Assembly: GCA_024138025.1 (NCBI GenBank)
Contig: JAMXBD010000722.1
Location: 372,001-436,000, forward strand
DNA: 64,000 bases
DNA from: Combretum micranthum
Taxonomy: Eukaryota; Streptophyta; Magnoliopsida; Myrtales; Combretaceae
Reading direction: 5' to 3'
A model generated the notes under the pieces. The model was not told where the DNA came from. It did not search any database and was given only the letters and a program-made list of their open reading frames with translations. Shown here in pieces: positions 33,915 to 47,387 of the stretch; position 1 is the stretch's first letter; each line of letters opens with the position of its first letter. A program made the position numbers and the translations under genes.

Positions 33915-36339
33915 CTACAAGTTATAGAAATTACATTATGTTCATGTATTGTTCTTATTCATGCCAATCCATTTATGTTGTTTTATTATTGTTAATATAC
34001 TATTATCTATATATATATATACATATTCTTTAGAGCATATAATCTCACTTGTAATTTATTTATTTCATGCAAAGCAATTTATTCCATTGCAATTTATTTA
34101 TTTATTCCTTGTTGAATTAAGACTAGCCTCTAGTCTTAGACTTGTACTCATCAAGTCAAAACAAGTTTTTCTTTCTTACATTTTATTTTGTTTTGGGACT
34201 AATGCACTTCTTAGTCCCAGGAGCCTTGAAAAAGCTAAGACTCCAATACTTGACTTTATTATTTATGTTTTATGTTATTTTGTTTACTATTATTCTCATA
34301 ATCATGTTGATTTAGATTGTTGTCCAACAATTTTAATTTCTAAAAATAATTAAACAAAAGAAGAATTTTGTCACTTAGAGATAAGTTTATGTAAAGTATA
34401 AAATCTATAAAGATAAACTTATTTCCTTTCAAGTTACAAAAAGAACTCACTATAATTTTAGAAACTACTTTTACTTTAAAAAGCTACTTAAACCTTTATT
34501 ACTCCACTTTGTTTTTCAAAAGAAACTATTTATTGATACAAAAATGGTTCTTTTTATAAAAAGATAAACAAGATGAATGGCTAAGGATTTTCAAGTAAAA
34601 ACCTTTACAAACAAATAGGCAAAGAAAATCTATGGTTTGAAAACAACAATAAAGTTATTTCTTTTCAAGTTACAAGAAGAAACCACTAAAATTTTAGAAA
34701 CTACTTTACCATAAAAAGGTTTCTTAAGTCACATATGGATCTACTTTGTTTTTATCAAGAAAGTAAACTTCTATGCATGGATGATTTTTATGAAAAACAT
34801 AAGACATGAGGAAAGAATGAGAAATTTTCAAAGGAAGATTTTTGTAAACAAATAGACAAAGGAAATTTGTACAAGAAAAATAAATAGGAAGAATAGTGTG
34901 TTTTCTAAAATAGTAGAAACTAAGAAAATAAAAAATTTATTTTCAAAAAGTTACTTAGGAAAAATAATAAAACCAACATAAAGCCTTTTTAGAAAACCAA
35001 AGGAAACAAGGTATTCATTTCAAGAAATCTACAAAAAAAAATTTTGAAAACTATATTTTTCCAACATTGTTTTACCCAAGAAAAATAATTGGACAACAAA
35101 ACACTTGAGCATGCTTAAATATGAGTTATATAAAGAGAATTTTTCAACTATATAGATAACTAAGTATTTATTAAACAAATTTGATTTCTTGAACCAAAAT
35201 TAGTATGTTTGAAAATCCGTGGTAAATTTTGTCGCTACTATTTCGGATCCTATATGGCTTTGTTTGTTGAAAATAATTTTAGAAATGGGTAGATCTTTTC
35301 GAGTAGGTAGAAATCGGCATATTATATGTGTAATTCCGAGCTAAAATGACCAAGTTATGACCATTTTAAGTTGGAATATTCCTTTATACGAACTTTAACG
35401 TTCTTTTGACATTGTTTTGTCAAATTTCAAGAAAATCATCAAGGAATACTCATTGCGGGTATTTTCTTTGTCTAGGTGATCCCGATGAAGGAGTCCTTTA
35501 TCCTGAAGATTATTACGATTAAGTGGAGTGTGTGAACGACTCATCCGCCTAGAGGAATAGATGACACGGCGTCGTGAGTTTATTTCCATTAAAAGCTATA
35601 CTTGTTGTGCTTGTAAATTAGTTGCATTAGAGTTAGAAAAAGATAAACCGATATGTATGTAAAATAATTCTTTGAAAGAATTTTTAAGAATATCAAAGCC
35701 AGAATTGTTTTAAATGATTATTTTAGTATAGTATTGATTTGTATGAAATTCCTTGATCGCCTTAAATTTAAAAATAATTTTGCTATGACTTTATAAATAA
35801 ATTAATTCATGCATACCATGAAGTGAGTCACATTGCATTTTGGGTTATTATCCTTGGGTGAGAGAGATAGTAAGCTCATGTCAAAAGCAACACTTAGCGG
35901 GAGATCCGAAAGCGATTGCTTGGCGGCTTAAGAGAAATGCTTGGCAGAAGATCCGAAAGCAAGGTCAATCAAGTAGATTCGGAATACTTGGTGATGAGTG
36001 CTTGCGAGCATGAAAACTTGTTAACTAAAACTGCTTGAATTAAGGTTATGTATCATCAAACCCCGAATGGAGGGCGCAAATCCATTCAATATATAGTTCT
36101 CGGAAAACTATATGCTTGTTTACCCACGTGCTTATTGCATTACATTTGTTTGTTTAATCAACTTGTTTGAAATCTTGTTACAAGAAGTTATGTATGGAAA
36201 TAGTTCTCACTAAGCCTATTAGCTTATACCCCAATAGATATCTTTTGCAGTTTCCCTACTTATGGCTAAGGCCACGTGGACCCTGCGGGCAGGTAATTTC
36301 TTTTTGAGTAATAGAAATTTAGATAAAGTGTAGTATTAG
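33915..36339 (+). mobile_element. LTR L5, second part
   Basis: Continues L5 after L6: hairpins AAGACTA/TAGTCTT and GGGACTA/TAGTCCC (34110-34220), the TTAAAATGACC...GACCATTTTAA box near 35340-35370, a cassette related to L8 and E2 (about 35870-36000), stem-loops I and II, AAGCCTATTAGCTT near 36213. It ends at 36339, where L7 begins; its last ~270 bases are not found. Confidence 0.88.
36065..36113 (+). other. LTR stem-loops I and II, copy L5
   Basis: Stem I GAATGGA (36065-36071) with TCCATTC (36081-36087). Stem II ATATAGTT (36091-36098) with AACTATAT (36106-36113), changed on both arms relative to ATATGATT/AGTCATAT-type copies. Confidence 0.82.
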
Positions 36340-36897
36340 TGTCACGCCCCAAAGGGTACCCTAAACGCGACAGTCCACCACACTCGATATTTAAACTTAA
36401 GTATGGCATCCTTAGTCATCCCATAAGTTTACATATTGAGTGTAAGGTGTACTCACACAACTTTTAGGATCACACTTTGATTCGAGTAGTCTTAAGAAAG
36501 CATACTTAGCATTAAGAATATAAATCACAACAAGATAAATAGTTAAACTTTACAAAAGCCAAGGGGGCATACCTCCGCCAAAATAATAGGAGTCTACATC
36601 GTTTAGCTCCAATTACATATATCTGAATCTACATTAAAGAGATTTTCCTAGAAGTCCACGCCTATACTAGGTCCCGACTTCCTCAAAAGCTCTTTAATCC
36701 AATGTGGTAAACCTGCACAAAGCGTCCTCTCGGAACATCCAAAAGTAGGAATACTGCAACAAAAACTATTGGGGTATAAGCTAATTGCTTAGTGAGATTC
36801 ATTTTCCAAGTAACATACTCGACCAAGCTAAAATGTCTATACAAGCAAGTTATAATTAAGCAACCATATGAATGCACAAGCAAATGAGCAAGCAGGC

Positions 36898-36945
36898 ATA
36901 TAACTTTCCGGTAGTCATATGTGAATGGATTTACGCCCTCCACTC
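36898..36945 (-). other. LTR stem-loops I and II, copy L7
   Basis: Stem I GAATGGA (36923-36929) with TCCACTC (36939-36945). On the sense RNA the one change is a G-U wobble. Stem II ATATAACT (36898-36905) with AGTCATAT (36913-36920), again a G-U wobble on the sense strand. Confidence 0.8.
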
Positions 36946-36964
36946 GGGGTTTGGGGTAGTTCAT

Positions 36965-37135
36965 AATTCATGCAACTACAATTCTAAAGTTGGTCCATAA
37001 GACATGTAACCATAGTCCTAATCTTAAGTGGGGTGGTCCATAAGACATGCAACCACAATTTTAATGTTGGTCCATAAGTCATGCAACCATAGTTTTATTA
37101 TGGGGTGGCCCATTAGTCATGCAACCCTAGTCCCA
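36965..37135 (-). repeat. LTR tandem-repeat cassette, L7
   Basis: Five copies of a 34-43 base unit containing TGGTCCATAAGACATGCAAC. The unit is unlike those of the other subfamilies but sits at the same place beside stem-loops I and II. Confidence 0.85.
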
Positions 37136-39269
37136 TTAATGAAAGACCCGCTGCCTCCCAAATACACCTTTCTCCCACCAAAGGCATACTCGATAATGAT
37201 ATGTGACTCACTACGTGATATGCATGTACAATTTATTCATATAATCATGGTATATTAATTAGATAATTTAAAAGTGACCATACAGATTTCAGACACTCCA
37301 AATCTATACTAGCTCATACAAGGTTATTGCAACAAAGCTTGCCTCGATATACTTATCATTCATTCATACAAGTTTAGATCACCATTCAATCACAATTTTA
37401 TCTTTTCTTAAGTCTAATGCCACTACTACTATAAGCACATCCAAGAGCATAATTAATTGAGAAATGAACTCACTTGTCCATGTAGTGAAATTCACTAGTC
37501 GTAATAGTCCTCGGGAAGTGGTAACCCGTCCTCCAATTCACCTAAGTACAAGGAATACGCTCAATGAGCATCTTTTATGAAGTTCTATTAAACTTAACAA
37601 TTTTATTTACTAAGTTCGTCAATTTCCGCCTAAGTTGAATCCTTAACTTAAAAAGGTCATATCTAACTCATTTTAACTCGGAATTTTGCTTATAATATAC
37701 CGATTTATACCTACTTTGAAAGAGCTATCTATTTCCAAAGTTAATTCAAACATTTAAGGTCATTTAGGGGTCGGAAACATACTGTACAGTAGGGTTGCAA
37801 AAATCCAAGATTTGAGCCTTCATGAAAATTTGCCATATCTACTCTATTTAACTACTTAGACCAACTTATTTTAGTCCTAAACTTGCAAGGTGATTATCAA
37901 AACAAAATTAAGAGATTACACACTTATCTAATACCAAACATAAAGTTCAAATGAAACTTCTAAGAATCCATTTTCATAAAACCGAAATTTACAAGTTGAA
38001 ACTCATTGTCTTGTTTTGAGTAATTCCTTTACTAAAACTTACTTAGTTCAACGAAAATAATTTTCCTATATTATATATCATAAAAGCATTCCATTTTCAA
38101 TATAAAACACTTGTTTTGAGATCTAAAAGAAGGTTTTAAAAATTGGTCTCCCCATAATTACGAATTTCCTCTTTGAAGTTTATAATGAAGACAAGACCTA
38201 AATTTTGTCTTTTACAAAACACTTGATTTAAGCAATACCTTTTAGGAAAACTCATTTAAACTTATGAAAATTCATTCCTTAAGATATCTATACCAAGAGC
38301 TCTTTATATTTTTGTCTAAATCTTCATTTTAAAGTTGAATGATGGGTTCCAAAAATGGTCTTGGTCTAGATCCGAATTTTCATAAATTTATTTTGAACAT
38401 ATCTCTTGAGAAAATTCATCAAAACTCATGAAAAACAACCCATTACATATTATATCTCAAGAACCCTTCATTTCTTGAATAAAATCTTCATTTTTGAGTT
38501 GGAAAACATGTTTTTATTTTAGATCTTTGTCTTGATCCGAAAATATAATTTTTGTTTTTGAAAATAAACTTTAAAAATCAACTTTGATTTTTGTAAGATG
38601 AAGTCTTGATGATATACATCCATCAAATCTTCATTTTCCTAACATAAACTTCCATTTTAAGACTTGGAAGGGGGTTTTTAAAATGATGCCTTGACAAGTT
38701 ACGAATTTTACTTTTTCATTCCAACTTGAATCTAAGATCTACTCAAAATACAACCATGAAAACATAAGAAAAACTTAGTAGTAGGCCTTAAACTTCTAGA
38801 TCTACACATAAACATAACTAAAGCTTGGTAAAGCTCTAGATCTACAAGCTATCACAAAAACAAGAAGATAATCAAGCCTTCAATATAACAAAAATACTAA
38901 GACCAAAAAGGATCATTATCTAGAGGGGTGTTTCAATTATTGGCATCATCATCCATAGCTTTTTAAGCTTGTGGAATGTCCTTTGATGCATGAAACATCC
39001 ATAATATCATCCTAGAATATCTTATGAGAGCTAAAAGAGAAAGATTACCTCAAATATTTGCAAGAAAAATATGTGGGAGCAAGAAAAGAAAATGGTGGCA
39101 GCTTGTTTATTAAGAAGACAAGCCAAGAAGAAGAGAAAAGAAAGGGAAAAAAAGAGAGGAAAAATATAGGGTTTGTAAAGGTGAAATAGAGATGGAATGA
39201 GATGCTTAAATATAGACGTAAGTGTGTTAAATAATTTGAAAAAAAAAAAAAACATAGCAGCTGCACAAA

Positions 39270-39323
<54 letters not shown>
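39270..39323. repeat. 54-base G homopolymer in L7
   Basis: Fifty-four consecutive G. It lies upstream of the L7 promoter region on the sense strand (as C54), the same position as the G36 run of L1. True length is uncertain because such runs are hard to sequence. Confidence 0.9.
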
Positions 39324-39324
<1 letters not shown>

Positions 39325-40093
39325 CTGTGTGGTGTAGGAGTGTGTGTAGTTTGATTTTAACTTGCATTTTTTGAAAGTGTAAACAAATTGCTTCCATATC
39401 TAACTAAAAGAGACTTTAAAATATCAAATAAATAATTAAAAATAATGAAAAGTGGATAATTTTTGGGGAATGGTCAGCTGCCATTTTGGGGAAAAGGAGT
39501 GTAAGAAAAAGTGAAAGAAAACATAATAATGTGTCGTAATGATAATGGATATGTACTTGAGATATGGGTTGATAAAGTGGCTTTTTTGAATAAGAAAATA
39601 TATAAAATAGATTAAGAAAAATATTTTTATTTAAGTGGCATAATTTTTATGATTTAAATAAAATAATCAATTAAATTATTTTTAGAAATTTAACAATTAA
39701 GTTACCGGTAAGAGTAAAATAAGTTTATATGAGCTATAACTGATATTTTTAAAATCCGAAAAATTATAAACTTGATATTTTTGAAATCCTTATAAAAATA
39801 CGAGTGTAGAAATATTAAAGATATATTTTTAATTTTTCGGGCCCCGGGAACGTTTTCCAAAGCAGTATCCAAACGGGTTCGAAATAAGCCGAAAATAAAC
39901 CAATCTGATATTTTTGATAAATCAAATATTATTACGGACTATTCTAAACACTTTAATTATTTTTCGACTCCTCGATTTACGAACTCGGGCTTGCCGGATC
40001 TAAACTGTAGGGTTTTACTCGAGATCCGTTGATTTAAGGTCTCCGATAGACTTTCCGGCTTAAGGTTTCGGGCTTAGAAAACAGGGGTTTACA

Positions 40094-40405
40094 ATGCTGG
40101 TGTCAATGCCAGTAGTGTAAATCCATGATTTACCACCGGTATAGGTCTATTGAATGAAGGTTGATGAATTTGGTTTCTAGGTTGGCTATGTTGATTTGTT
40201 TTGATAAAGCCTGTCTTTAATCACATTGAAGGCCGGCTGTGTAGAAATTGCATTGGTTGGCTTACATTGTCCCTCTCCTTGGTTGCATCAAAGCTTCTCC
40301 AATTTACTTGTATTTGCTTTATAGCTCCTTCAAGACTTGAAATATCACATCAAGCACACATAAGTACCAATTCTTCATGAATTCTATAAAATTAGTAACA
40401 ATTTT
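40094..40405. other. Unassigned, between L7 and L8
   Basis: 312 bases with no recognised frame. It has no primer site or purine tract next to L7, so it does not look like an E1/E2-type interior. It may be the older sequence that L8 hit. Confidence 0.35.
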
Positions 40406-41512
40406 TGTAAGCCCCCAAAGTTTTGTGACTGGTTTAGCATAAACCCTAATTGGAAAGTCAAACGAAAATCCCAAAGTCAACAAAATCTTAGTTAGACATA
40501 ATGGTTTAAGTCTGGCAATCTCGTATTAGCAACCCTAAGAAGGTAAGTAAGAGATTAGGATGTAGAATAGTTCGTTATTACATAAGGAAGCTTAAAATAA
40601 TCATATTAGTAAAACCGCGAATAGTTTTGAACCCGAACAGATACAGTTATTGAAAAATATGTCTCGGGTTCGGAATAGTAAAAATATTCCGAATACACCA
40701 TTAGACTCATAAAAATATAAGGTTCTCAAAAATATTACTTTTATAATTTTTCGATAAGTAAAAACATTAGATATTGCAATTATACGCGTATTTTCTTAAG
40801 ACTACGTATTTTATATATCTACATTTAACATTACACTATTAACTATTCTACACTATTCTTTTTATCTCTACTTTTTCGAAAAACTCTTTCTACACCCATA
40901 CACCTATTATATTTACTTTTTATCTTTCCCATAACTTTATTTCACATCTACCTTACTTATTATTACATTTAATCAACAAAAAATACAAAATTAAAACTCT
41001 CCTCTCCCTATCTCTTGTGATGGCTGGCACCCACCACCCCCTCTCCTTCTCTCTCTCTCTCATTTTCTTTAATTTTTCTTTATTTAAAGCACACAAAAAT
41101 TTACTCCTCATTTCCTCTAAATACCTCCCTCCTCTTTCACTTTTTTTCACACAATTACTACCTATAAATTTACTACTAAATCTCTCTAAAGTTTTTCTCT
41201 CAACACTCTCTCCATCTACACTCTCAAACTCTCTCAAAAACACTCTCAAACCATCTTCCACATGCACAAAACCCATTCACACATAATATCTCAAAACACT
41301 CTTTAGGTAAATTTTCTTTACCAAATTCTTCTTCTCATGTTATGTAACTTTACATGACCATGGTATGAGTTTCCAAAAACTAAATGTTATGGAAGCTACA
41401 CTATGTTCATGTATTGCTCTTGTTCATGAATATTTATTTATATTTATGTTGTTATTTTACATTGTTCATATTATTATTGTTATTATATCTAACTAAGTAT
41501 TATTATGTATCT

Positions 41513-41519
41513 ACACACA

Positions 41520-41566
<47 letters not shown>
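41513..41566. repeat. (CA)n(TA)n microsatellite in L8
   Basis: About twenty CA units with one break, followed by TA units. Located in the leader, downstream of the donor-like site. Confidence 0.95.
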
Positions 41567-41567
<1 letters not shown>

Positions 41568-43395
41568 TCTTTAGAGTATATAAACTCACTTGTAATTTAT
41601 TTACTTTCACGCAAAGTAATTTATTTATTTCTTTTATTGCAATTTATTTATTTCATGCTGTTTTAAGACTACTCCCTAGTCTTAGACTTGTCCTCATCAA
41701 GTCAAAACAATTTTCTTTCTTTTATTTTGTTTCTTTCTTTTTGGGACTAGTCTACTTAGTCCTAGGAGCCTTGAAGAAGCTAAGACTCCTCGATACTTGA
41801 CTTTATTTTAGTATTTGTTATTTCTTTCTTGTTATATTTCTCATAATGCATGCTCAAAAAAATTATTGTCCAAATCTTTAAAGCTCGAATAATATTTTGA
41901 CAAAAAGGAGATTTTATCACTTAAAAATGGTTTATATGACAATGTAAAATCTATGTTTAAAAGTGAATTTTATTCTTTTTCAAGTTTTTAAGAAGAACTC
42001 ACTACAATTTTAAAAGCTACTTTGTTTTGAAAGCTTTTGATAATTTCTATTAATTTCCAAAGAAGATGATTTTGATATTAAAATGATTTCTATAATAACA
42101 TAAAATATAAAGAAAACCCCATTAAAAGGGAATGAGATTTTTCAAATTAAAGATCTTCATATAAATGATCCAAGAAAAATTGTATAGTGAACAAATAGGA
42201 AAATGACCCTAATATGAAAATTTCAAAATGAAGAAATTTATTCTTACCTAAAGTCATTTAAGATAATAGTAATATAAACATGAAATAAACAAAAGAGCCA
42301 AAATAGTTATTCTAAAAGGAGTTACAAAAATGGATTTTTTGTAGACTACGGTTTTATAAACTTTTAATTAACATTGTTGTACTCAAGAAATTTGAATCGG
42401 CAACAAACACTTAAGCATGGATAAAATATGCGCTATATATCTATGAAAAAGGAATTTTTTCAAATGTTTGTTAACTAAGTATTTGTCAAAGCAAATTTTG
42501 GATGGTTTAATGTTTGAAACAAATTGCTTTTGGGATGGAAAAATTCGTGGTAAATCTGATCGCCACTGTTTCAGCACCTAAATGATCTAGTTTGATAAAA
42601 AAAAAGTTTTAGAAATAGATAGATCTTTTTGAGTAGGTAGAAATCAATATATTATATGCGCAATTCCGAGTTAAAATGACCAAGTAATGGCCATTTTAAA
42701 TTAAAATAATCTTTTATGCAAATTTTGACGTTCTTATGACATAGTTTAGATAAGTCTCAAGAAAGTTATCAAGAAATACTCATTTTTGGTATTTTCCTTG
42801 ACTAGGTGATTCCAACGAAGAATACTCCTACCGCGAAGATTATTTCGACTAAGTGGATTGTTTAAGTGACTCATCCATTTGGAAGAAGTGTCGACATGGC
42901 ATCGTGAGTTTATTTCCTTAAAAAGCTTTACTTGATTGTGATTGTAGTTTAGTCGCATTAGAATTAAGAAAAGACAATTTGATATGTATGAGAAAATTTT
43001 TTGAAAGGATTCTAAGAATATCAAGGGCGAAATTGATTGTAAGTAAATGTTTGTTTTAGTATAGCACTTGATATGAATGAAATTCTATGATCACCTTAAA
43101 TTTGATAATAATGACGCTATGATATCTTAAATAAATTGATTTATGCATACCATGAAGTGATTCACATTGCATGAGGTTATTATCCTTGGGTGAAAAGGAT
43201 AGTAACACGATCTAAAGCAACACTTAGCGGCTATAATCGAAAGCGATTGCTTGGCGACATGAAATCAAACGAATACTTGACAGAAAGTCCAGAAGCATGG
43301 CTCAACCCGCGTAGACCTTATATGCTTGGCGGTATTGATCGAAAGCATAACTTAACTAAAACTACTCGTTTTGAGATTATACATCATCAAACCCC

Positions 43396-43444
43396 GAATG
43401 GAGGGTGCAAATCCATTCAACATATAATTCCCAGAAAATTATAT
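43396..43444 (+). other. LTR stem-loops I and II, copy L8
   Basis: Stem I GAATGGA (43396-43402) with TCCATTC (43412-43418). Stem II ATATAATT (43422-43429) with AATTATAT (43437-43444): compared with L5 (ATATAGTT/AACTATAT) both arms change together. Confidence 0.82.
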
Positions 43445-43974
43445 GCCTTGTTTGCCCACGTGTATGTTGCATTTCACTTGATTGCTTAAATAACTTGTTT
43501 GAATTTTACTACCCAAGAAGTTTACTTATGAAAATAATTCTCACTAAGCCTATTAGCTTATGCCCTATAGATATCTTTTGCAGTTTAGCTATTTGTAGTT
43601 AAGGCTACATGGACCCTGCAGCCAGGTATTTTCCTTTTGGTTAAGGAATTTTTTTTAGATGAAGTTTAGTGATGAATAAGATGTAGATTTCATAGAAATT
43701 TCTTATAATAGATTATAGTTACTTTTGACAAAGGAATGCCCTTAAGACTTGTAAGACAATGATTATGAATGAATGAATATTATGAATCCTCTTTTATTAA
43801 TTCGTTATTGTATCTTCTTAAGCTTCATAATTCCATATATGGTCCTCTAAAATTATGAGACCACGCCTTACACTTAATATCAAAGCTTATGGTAATGACT
43901 AAAGTTGTCATACTTAAGCTTTAATGTTGAGTGTGACAGACTATTATGTTTAGGGTACCCTTTAGGGCATGACA

Positions 43975-44288
43975 GTTTTAGTATGATTTCTCGATAAAAA
44001 TTGAGTATACTGTGTCTTTATCAATAGTGGACTCAACTGTAATGTCTAATCTAGGTCATTTTGGAGACGATTCAACAAAAATAGAGTCTAGTATAAATAG
44101 AATAGAAGCCATCTTTAAATTCTTGAGAATTGCATTATAGAATTATGGAATTCTATGGAGATGATGAATGGTTGAGTATCATCTCATAGCTCAGTAAGGG
44201 ACAGAACAACAAGACATTTCTGAAAGTATTAGCTTAAAAAAAGACCATGGTTGATCAACTTAATGGAATCTTGTTGTATCTATGTCAT
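43975..44288. other. Unassigned, between L8 and L9
   Basis: 314 bases, AT-rich. A short gag-like reading is imaginable near 44100-44160, but it is too broken to call. Confidence 0.3.
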
Positions 44289-47200
44289 TATCATGCCCCA
44301 AAGAGTAGCCTAAACGTGGCAGTCCGCCACATATGGTATTAAAACTTAAGAATGACTTTCCGAAGTCATGCGAATGTTTTCAACACCATATGTAAGGCAT
44401 CTATCACAACAATAGGAGACACTGGTGGGATGTATAGTTCGAGATAGTAAATACATCATACAAGAATCTAAATAATCATCCAATTTATCATTGAGAGAAT
44501 ATAATCTTTATATCATCTTAGGGGTTTTTCCCTTATAATTCTCTAAATAATTATAATATCAATTTAATCTTTCTCACAACAAAATAATACTAACACCGAA
44601 AGATATTCAAAGATATTTAATCTAAGGTTTTCTAAAGATTTCTAGAAGCTTTTCAAAAACATCATCCCTCTCGAGTATATGAAGTCCTCGGGCATAAAAG
44701 ATATAGTCCTGTTACAAAAAAGGTCTATAGGAGTCTAAGCATAACTAGCTTAGTGAGATTATTCCTGAATTAACGTACTCATATCAATAATTTTCAAACA
44801 AGTTATTAAACAAGCATATGAATGCATCAAGCAAGTGATCAAGCAATACATATGATCTACCGGAAATCATATGTTTGAATGGATTTACCCCTCCATTCAG
44901 TGTTAGGTGTTCTAGACTCTTTAAACCCATCTTTAAAATCCAACTTATCCAGTTTATTTCAGGCGCCTACTCGCCTATCTTAAAATAGTTCTTTCAAGCT
45001 CCTAATTGCCCATCTCACAGATTTATGGCTCCTGCAAACCCGGCTACTATACTCTTATCCCACCGAGTATAGCAGCTCATGCAATGAAACTAACTAGGTG
45101 ATATGCATGAATCAATTATTATAACTCATAATATATGATTAGCGTAATTTAAAAGTGATCACAGAATTTTGCACACACTCCAACAGAATAATAGTAAAAC
45201 ATAAGTTAATTAACAACGATTCATACCTCGATATGATTATCATTCTTTCAACCAATATTATCATACATAATTCATTTTCATCTTTTCCTACTTCTCATAC
45301 CTATAGCTACAAGCACAACCAAGTACGGAAATGGTAGGAAATAAACTCACTTGTCCATGAGGACACTTCTTTCTTATGGATGAGTCGATCGGTAATTCCA
45401 CTAATTGAAATAATCCTCCGGATATGAATACTCCTCCTCGGGATCACCTAATCAAGAAAAATACCCATAATGAGTATTTCTTATTGATTCTATGGTACTT
45501 ATCAAAACTATGTCGTAAGATCGTTAAAATTCATATAAAAGGTAATTCTAACTTAAAGTGGCCATAACTTGGTCATTTTAACTCGGAATTACGCAAATAA
45601 TATACCGTTTTCTATCTACTCGAAAATATCTATCTATTTCTAAGATTATTTTTATCATAAAAAGCCAATTGGGTTGGAAAATACTATAGTACAGAATAGT
45701 TACGAATTTATAGTTCACAAAATATGATTTTTCCAAACTTCACTTTACTAAAAAATCCTTAAGCAAAAAAAAAATATATATATATATATAGTTGAAAAAT
45801 CCTTTAAACATATAATTATACTCATATTGTATGCATGATATTTGTAGTGTTTTCTCAATATTGATATTTTATAAACAATTTGCCTTAAAGAGTTTTAAAA
45901 GATAAAACTTGTGAAAATTTCTTCTTTTTGAATTGTTAGAAAGAAAAACAAAAATATATTTGAGTTGTTATGAGTGAGTGTTTTTTCTATTATAATTCCA
46001 TTTCCTATCTTTTCAAAAGAAAATTAATTTCCAAAAATTTGATTCTTCAAGTTATCTACTAACTTTATTTCTAGTGATTGAAAATAAGCTTTTCAAAATA
46101 TCCTTTAAGTTTTTGATGTGGTCAAATATTTGAAGTTGTGTTAAATGTATGTTTTCCTCTTTTTATATTATTTATCTTCTTTAGGAAATATATATACCTT
46201 TAAAACTTTACTTTTTGGCAAATTTTATTTTTCTAAGTTAGTTTTCAAAATAGTGAGTTGATTTTATCTTGGTTTGAAAAACTTGTTTTATTCTTAATAC
46301 TTGTTAAATGGTAGAATAATTTCCTTAGACAAATTTATAAGAAAAGCTTTCTTAATAAAGAATTGTTAACATCAAAAATTTCATTTTAATTTTGAAAAGA
46401 GAATAACAACATATAAAAATTAAGTTTTGAAGAGGCTTTCTTAGTAAGTGATTTTCAAAGTCTATAATAAACCTACTTAAGTCTTATAAAAGATATGGTT
46501 GAGTTAAAATCTTAAGTTCAAGGCTAAATATTTTATCTTTATGGAGTGTTTAGTTTTGATTTATAAAAGAAATGAGTTCCTTATTTTGAAGAAATCTACA
46601 TTACTCCTTCTTCTATAATTTATTATTAGCTTATCCTTTCAAAAGAGTTTATTAAAAATAAAACTTAGATCTTTTGTTGAAAATTCCTTTTGTTAAGAAA
46701 TCTAGTTTACTTTTCTTTATTTAAGAAAGAACCCATTTTTATTTTTATTTAAGACAACAACATTGTTAATCATGCATGAATATAATTATGTAGCAATATA
46801 AAAGTAAAGATAATACATATTAAGATAGAAAGAAATACTTATAAGTAAATAAACATAATAAAATAGTCAAGCATTATGAACCTTAGCTTCATCAAGGTAT
46901 CTCGATCATGTATTGGGAGCCTTAGCTTCATCAAGGCAACTCGGGACTAAGAATAGACTAGTCCCAAAAGAAAAGAAAAGAAAAAAATGTTTTGACTTGA
47001 TATGAACAAGTCTAAGACTAAAAAGACTAGTCTTAATAAATTACATGAAACAAGTATATAAATAAATAGTAAGACATGAAAATAAATAAATAACAAATGA
47101 GCTTATATGCTCTAAATAAATATATATACATAATATTCATAATACTATATAGAAGTTAGATTAGAGCAATAATAATAACAACGAAATAATAACATAATGT

Positions 47201-47387
47201 AAAATATGAACATGAATAAAAACAAAACATGAACATATTGTTGCTACTTTAACTCATATGAGTCTAAGAAACATATACTAGGCTCATGCTAAGTTGTATG
47301 AACATGATAAATAATCTAGGTAGGATTTTTACCTAAGGTTTAATGGAAAGTGTGAAAAGAGATGAATGGGTTTTGTGTTTGTTATTT
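44289..47387 (-). mobile_element. LTR L9, first part (reverse)
   Basis: A reversed LTR whose terminus has mutated to TTATCATGCCCC-like (start 44289). Landmarks: stem-loops I and II, cassette about 44940-45030, TTAAAATGACC box near 45550-45590, donor-like AG|GTAAAA (complement 47331-47332). It is interrupted at 47387 by E2 and continues at 63665. Left target flank not resolved. Confidence 0.88.
44848..44898 (-). other. LTR stem-loops I and II, copy L9
   Basis: Stem I GAATGGA (44877-44883) with TCCATTC (44892-44898). Stem II ACATATGA (44848-44855) with TCATATGT (44867-44874). Confidence 0.8.

Larger units (their letters stand above)
36340..40093 (-). mobile_element. LTR L7 (reverse)
   Basis: A reversed LTR of 3754 bases, TGTCACGCCCC to GGGGTTTACA. 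The left flank is ATTAG (36335-36339) and the right flank ATGCT, so there is no duplication. It may be one LTR of an element whose other half is lost. Minus-strand donor-like AG|GTAATC (complement 39047-39048). It has a 54-base G run and its own cassette type. Confidence 0.88.
40406..43974 (+). mobile_element. LTR L8, probably solo
   Basis: A forward LTR of 3569 bases, TGTAAGCCCC to GGGCATGACA. The flanks ATTTT (40401-40405) and GTTTT (43975-43979) match at four of five bases, consistent with an aged duplication. Mutated TATA (TCTAAATA near 41116), donor-like AG|GTAAAT (GT 41307-41308), hairpins AAGACTA/TAGTCTT (41665-41683) and GGGACTA/TAGTCC (41743-41762), TTAAAATGACC box near 42672, cassette about 43200-43340, stem-loops I and II. 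Confidence 0.9.

Noticed and set aside
36340..40390. L7 plus 40094-40390 as one element with duplication ATTAG (36335 and 40391)
   Set aside because: The right end has no CA terminus and no primer site or purine tract; the second ATTAG is probably chance in AT-rich sequence.
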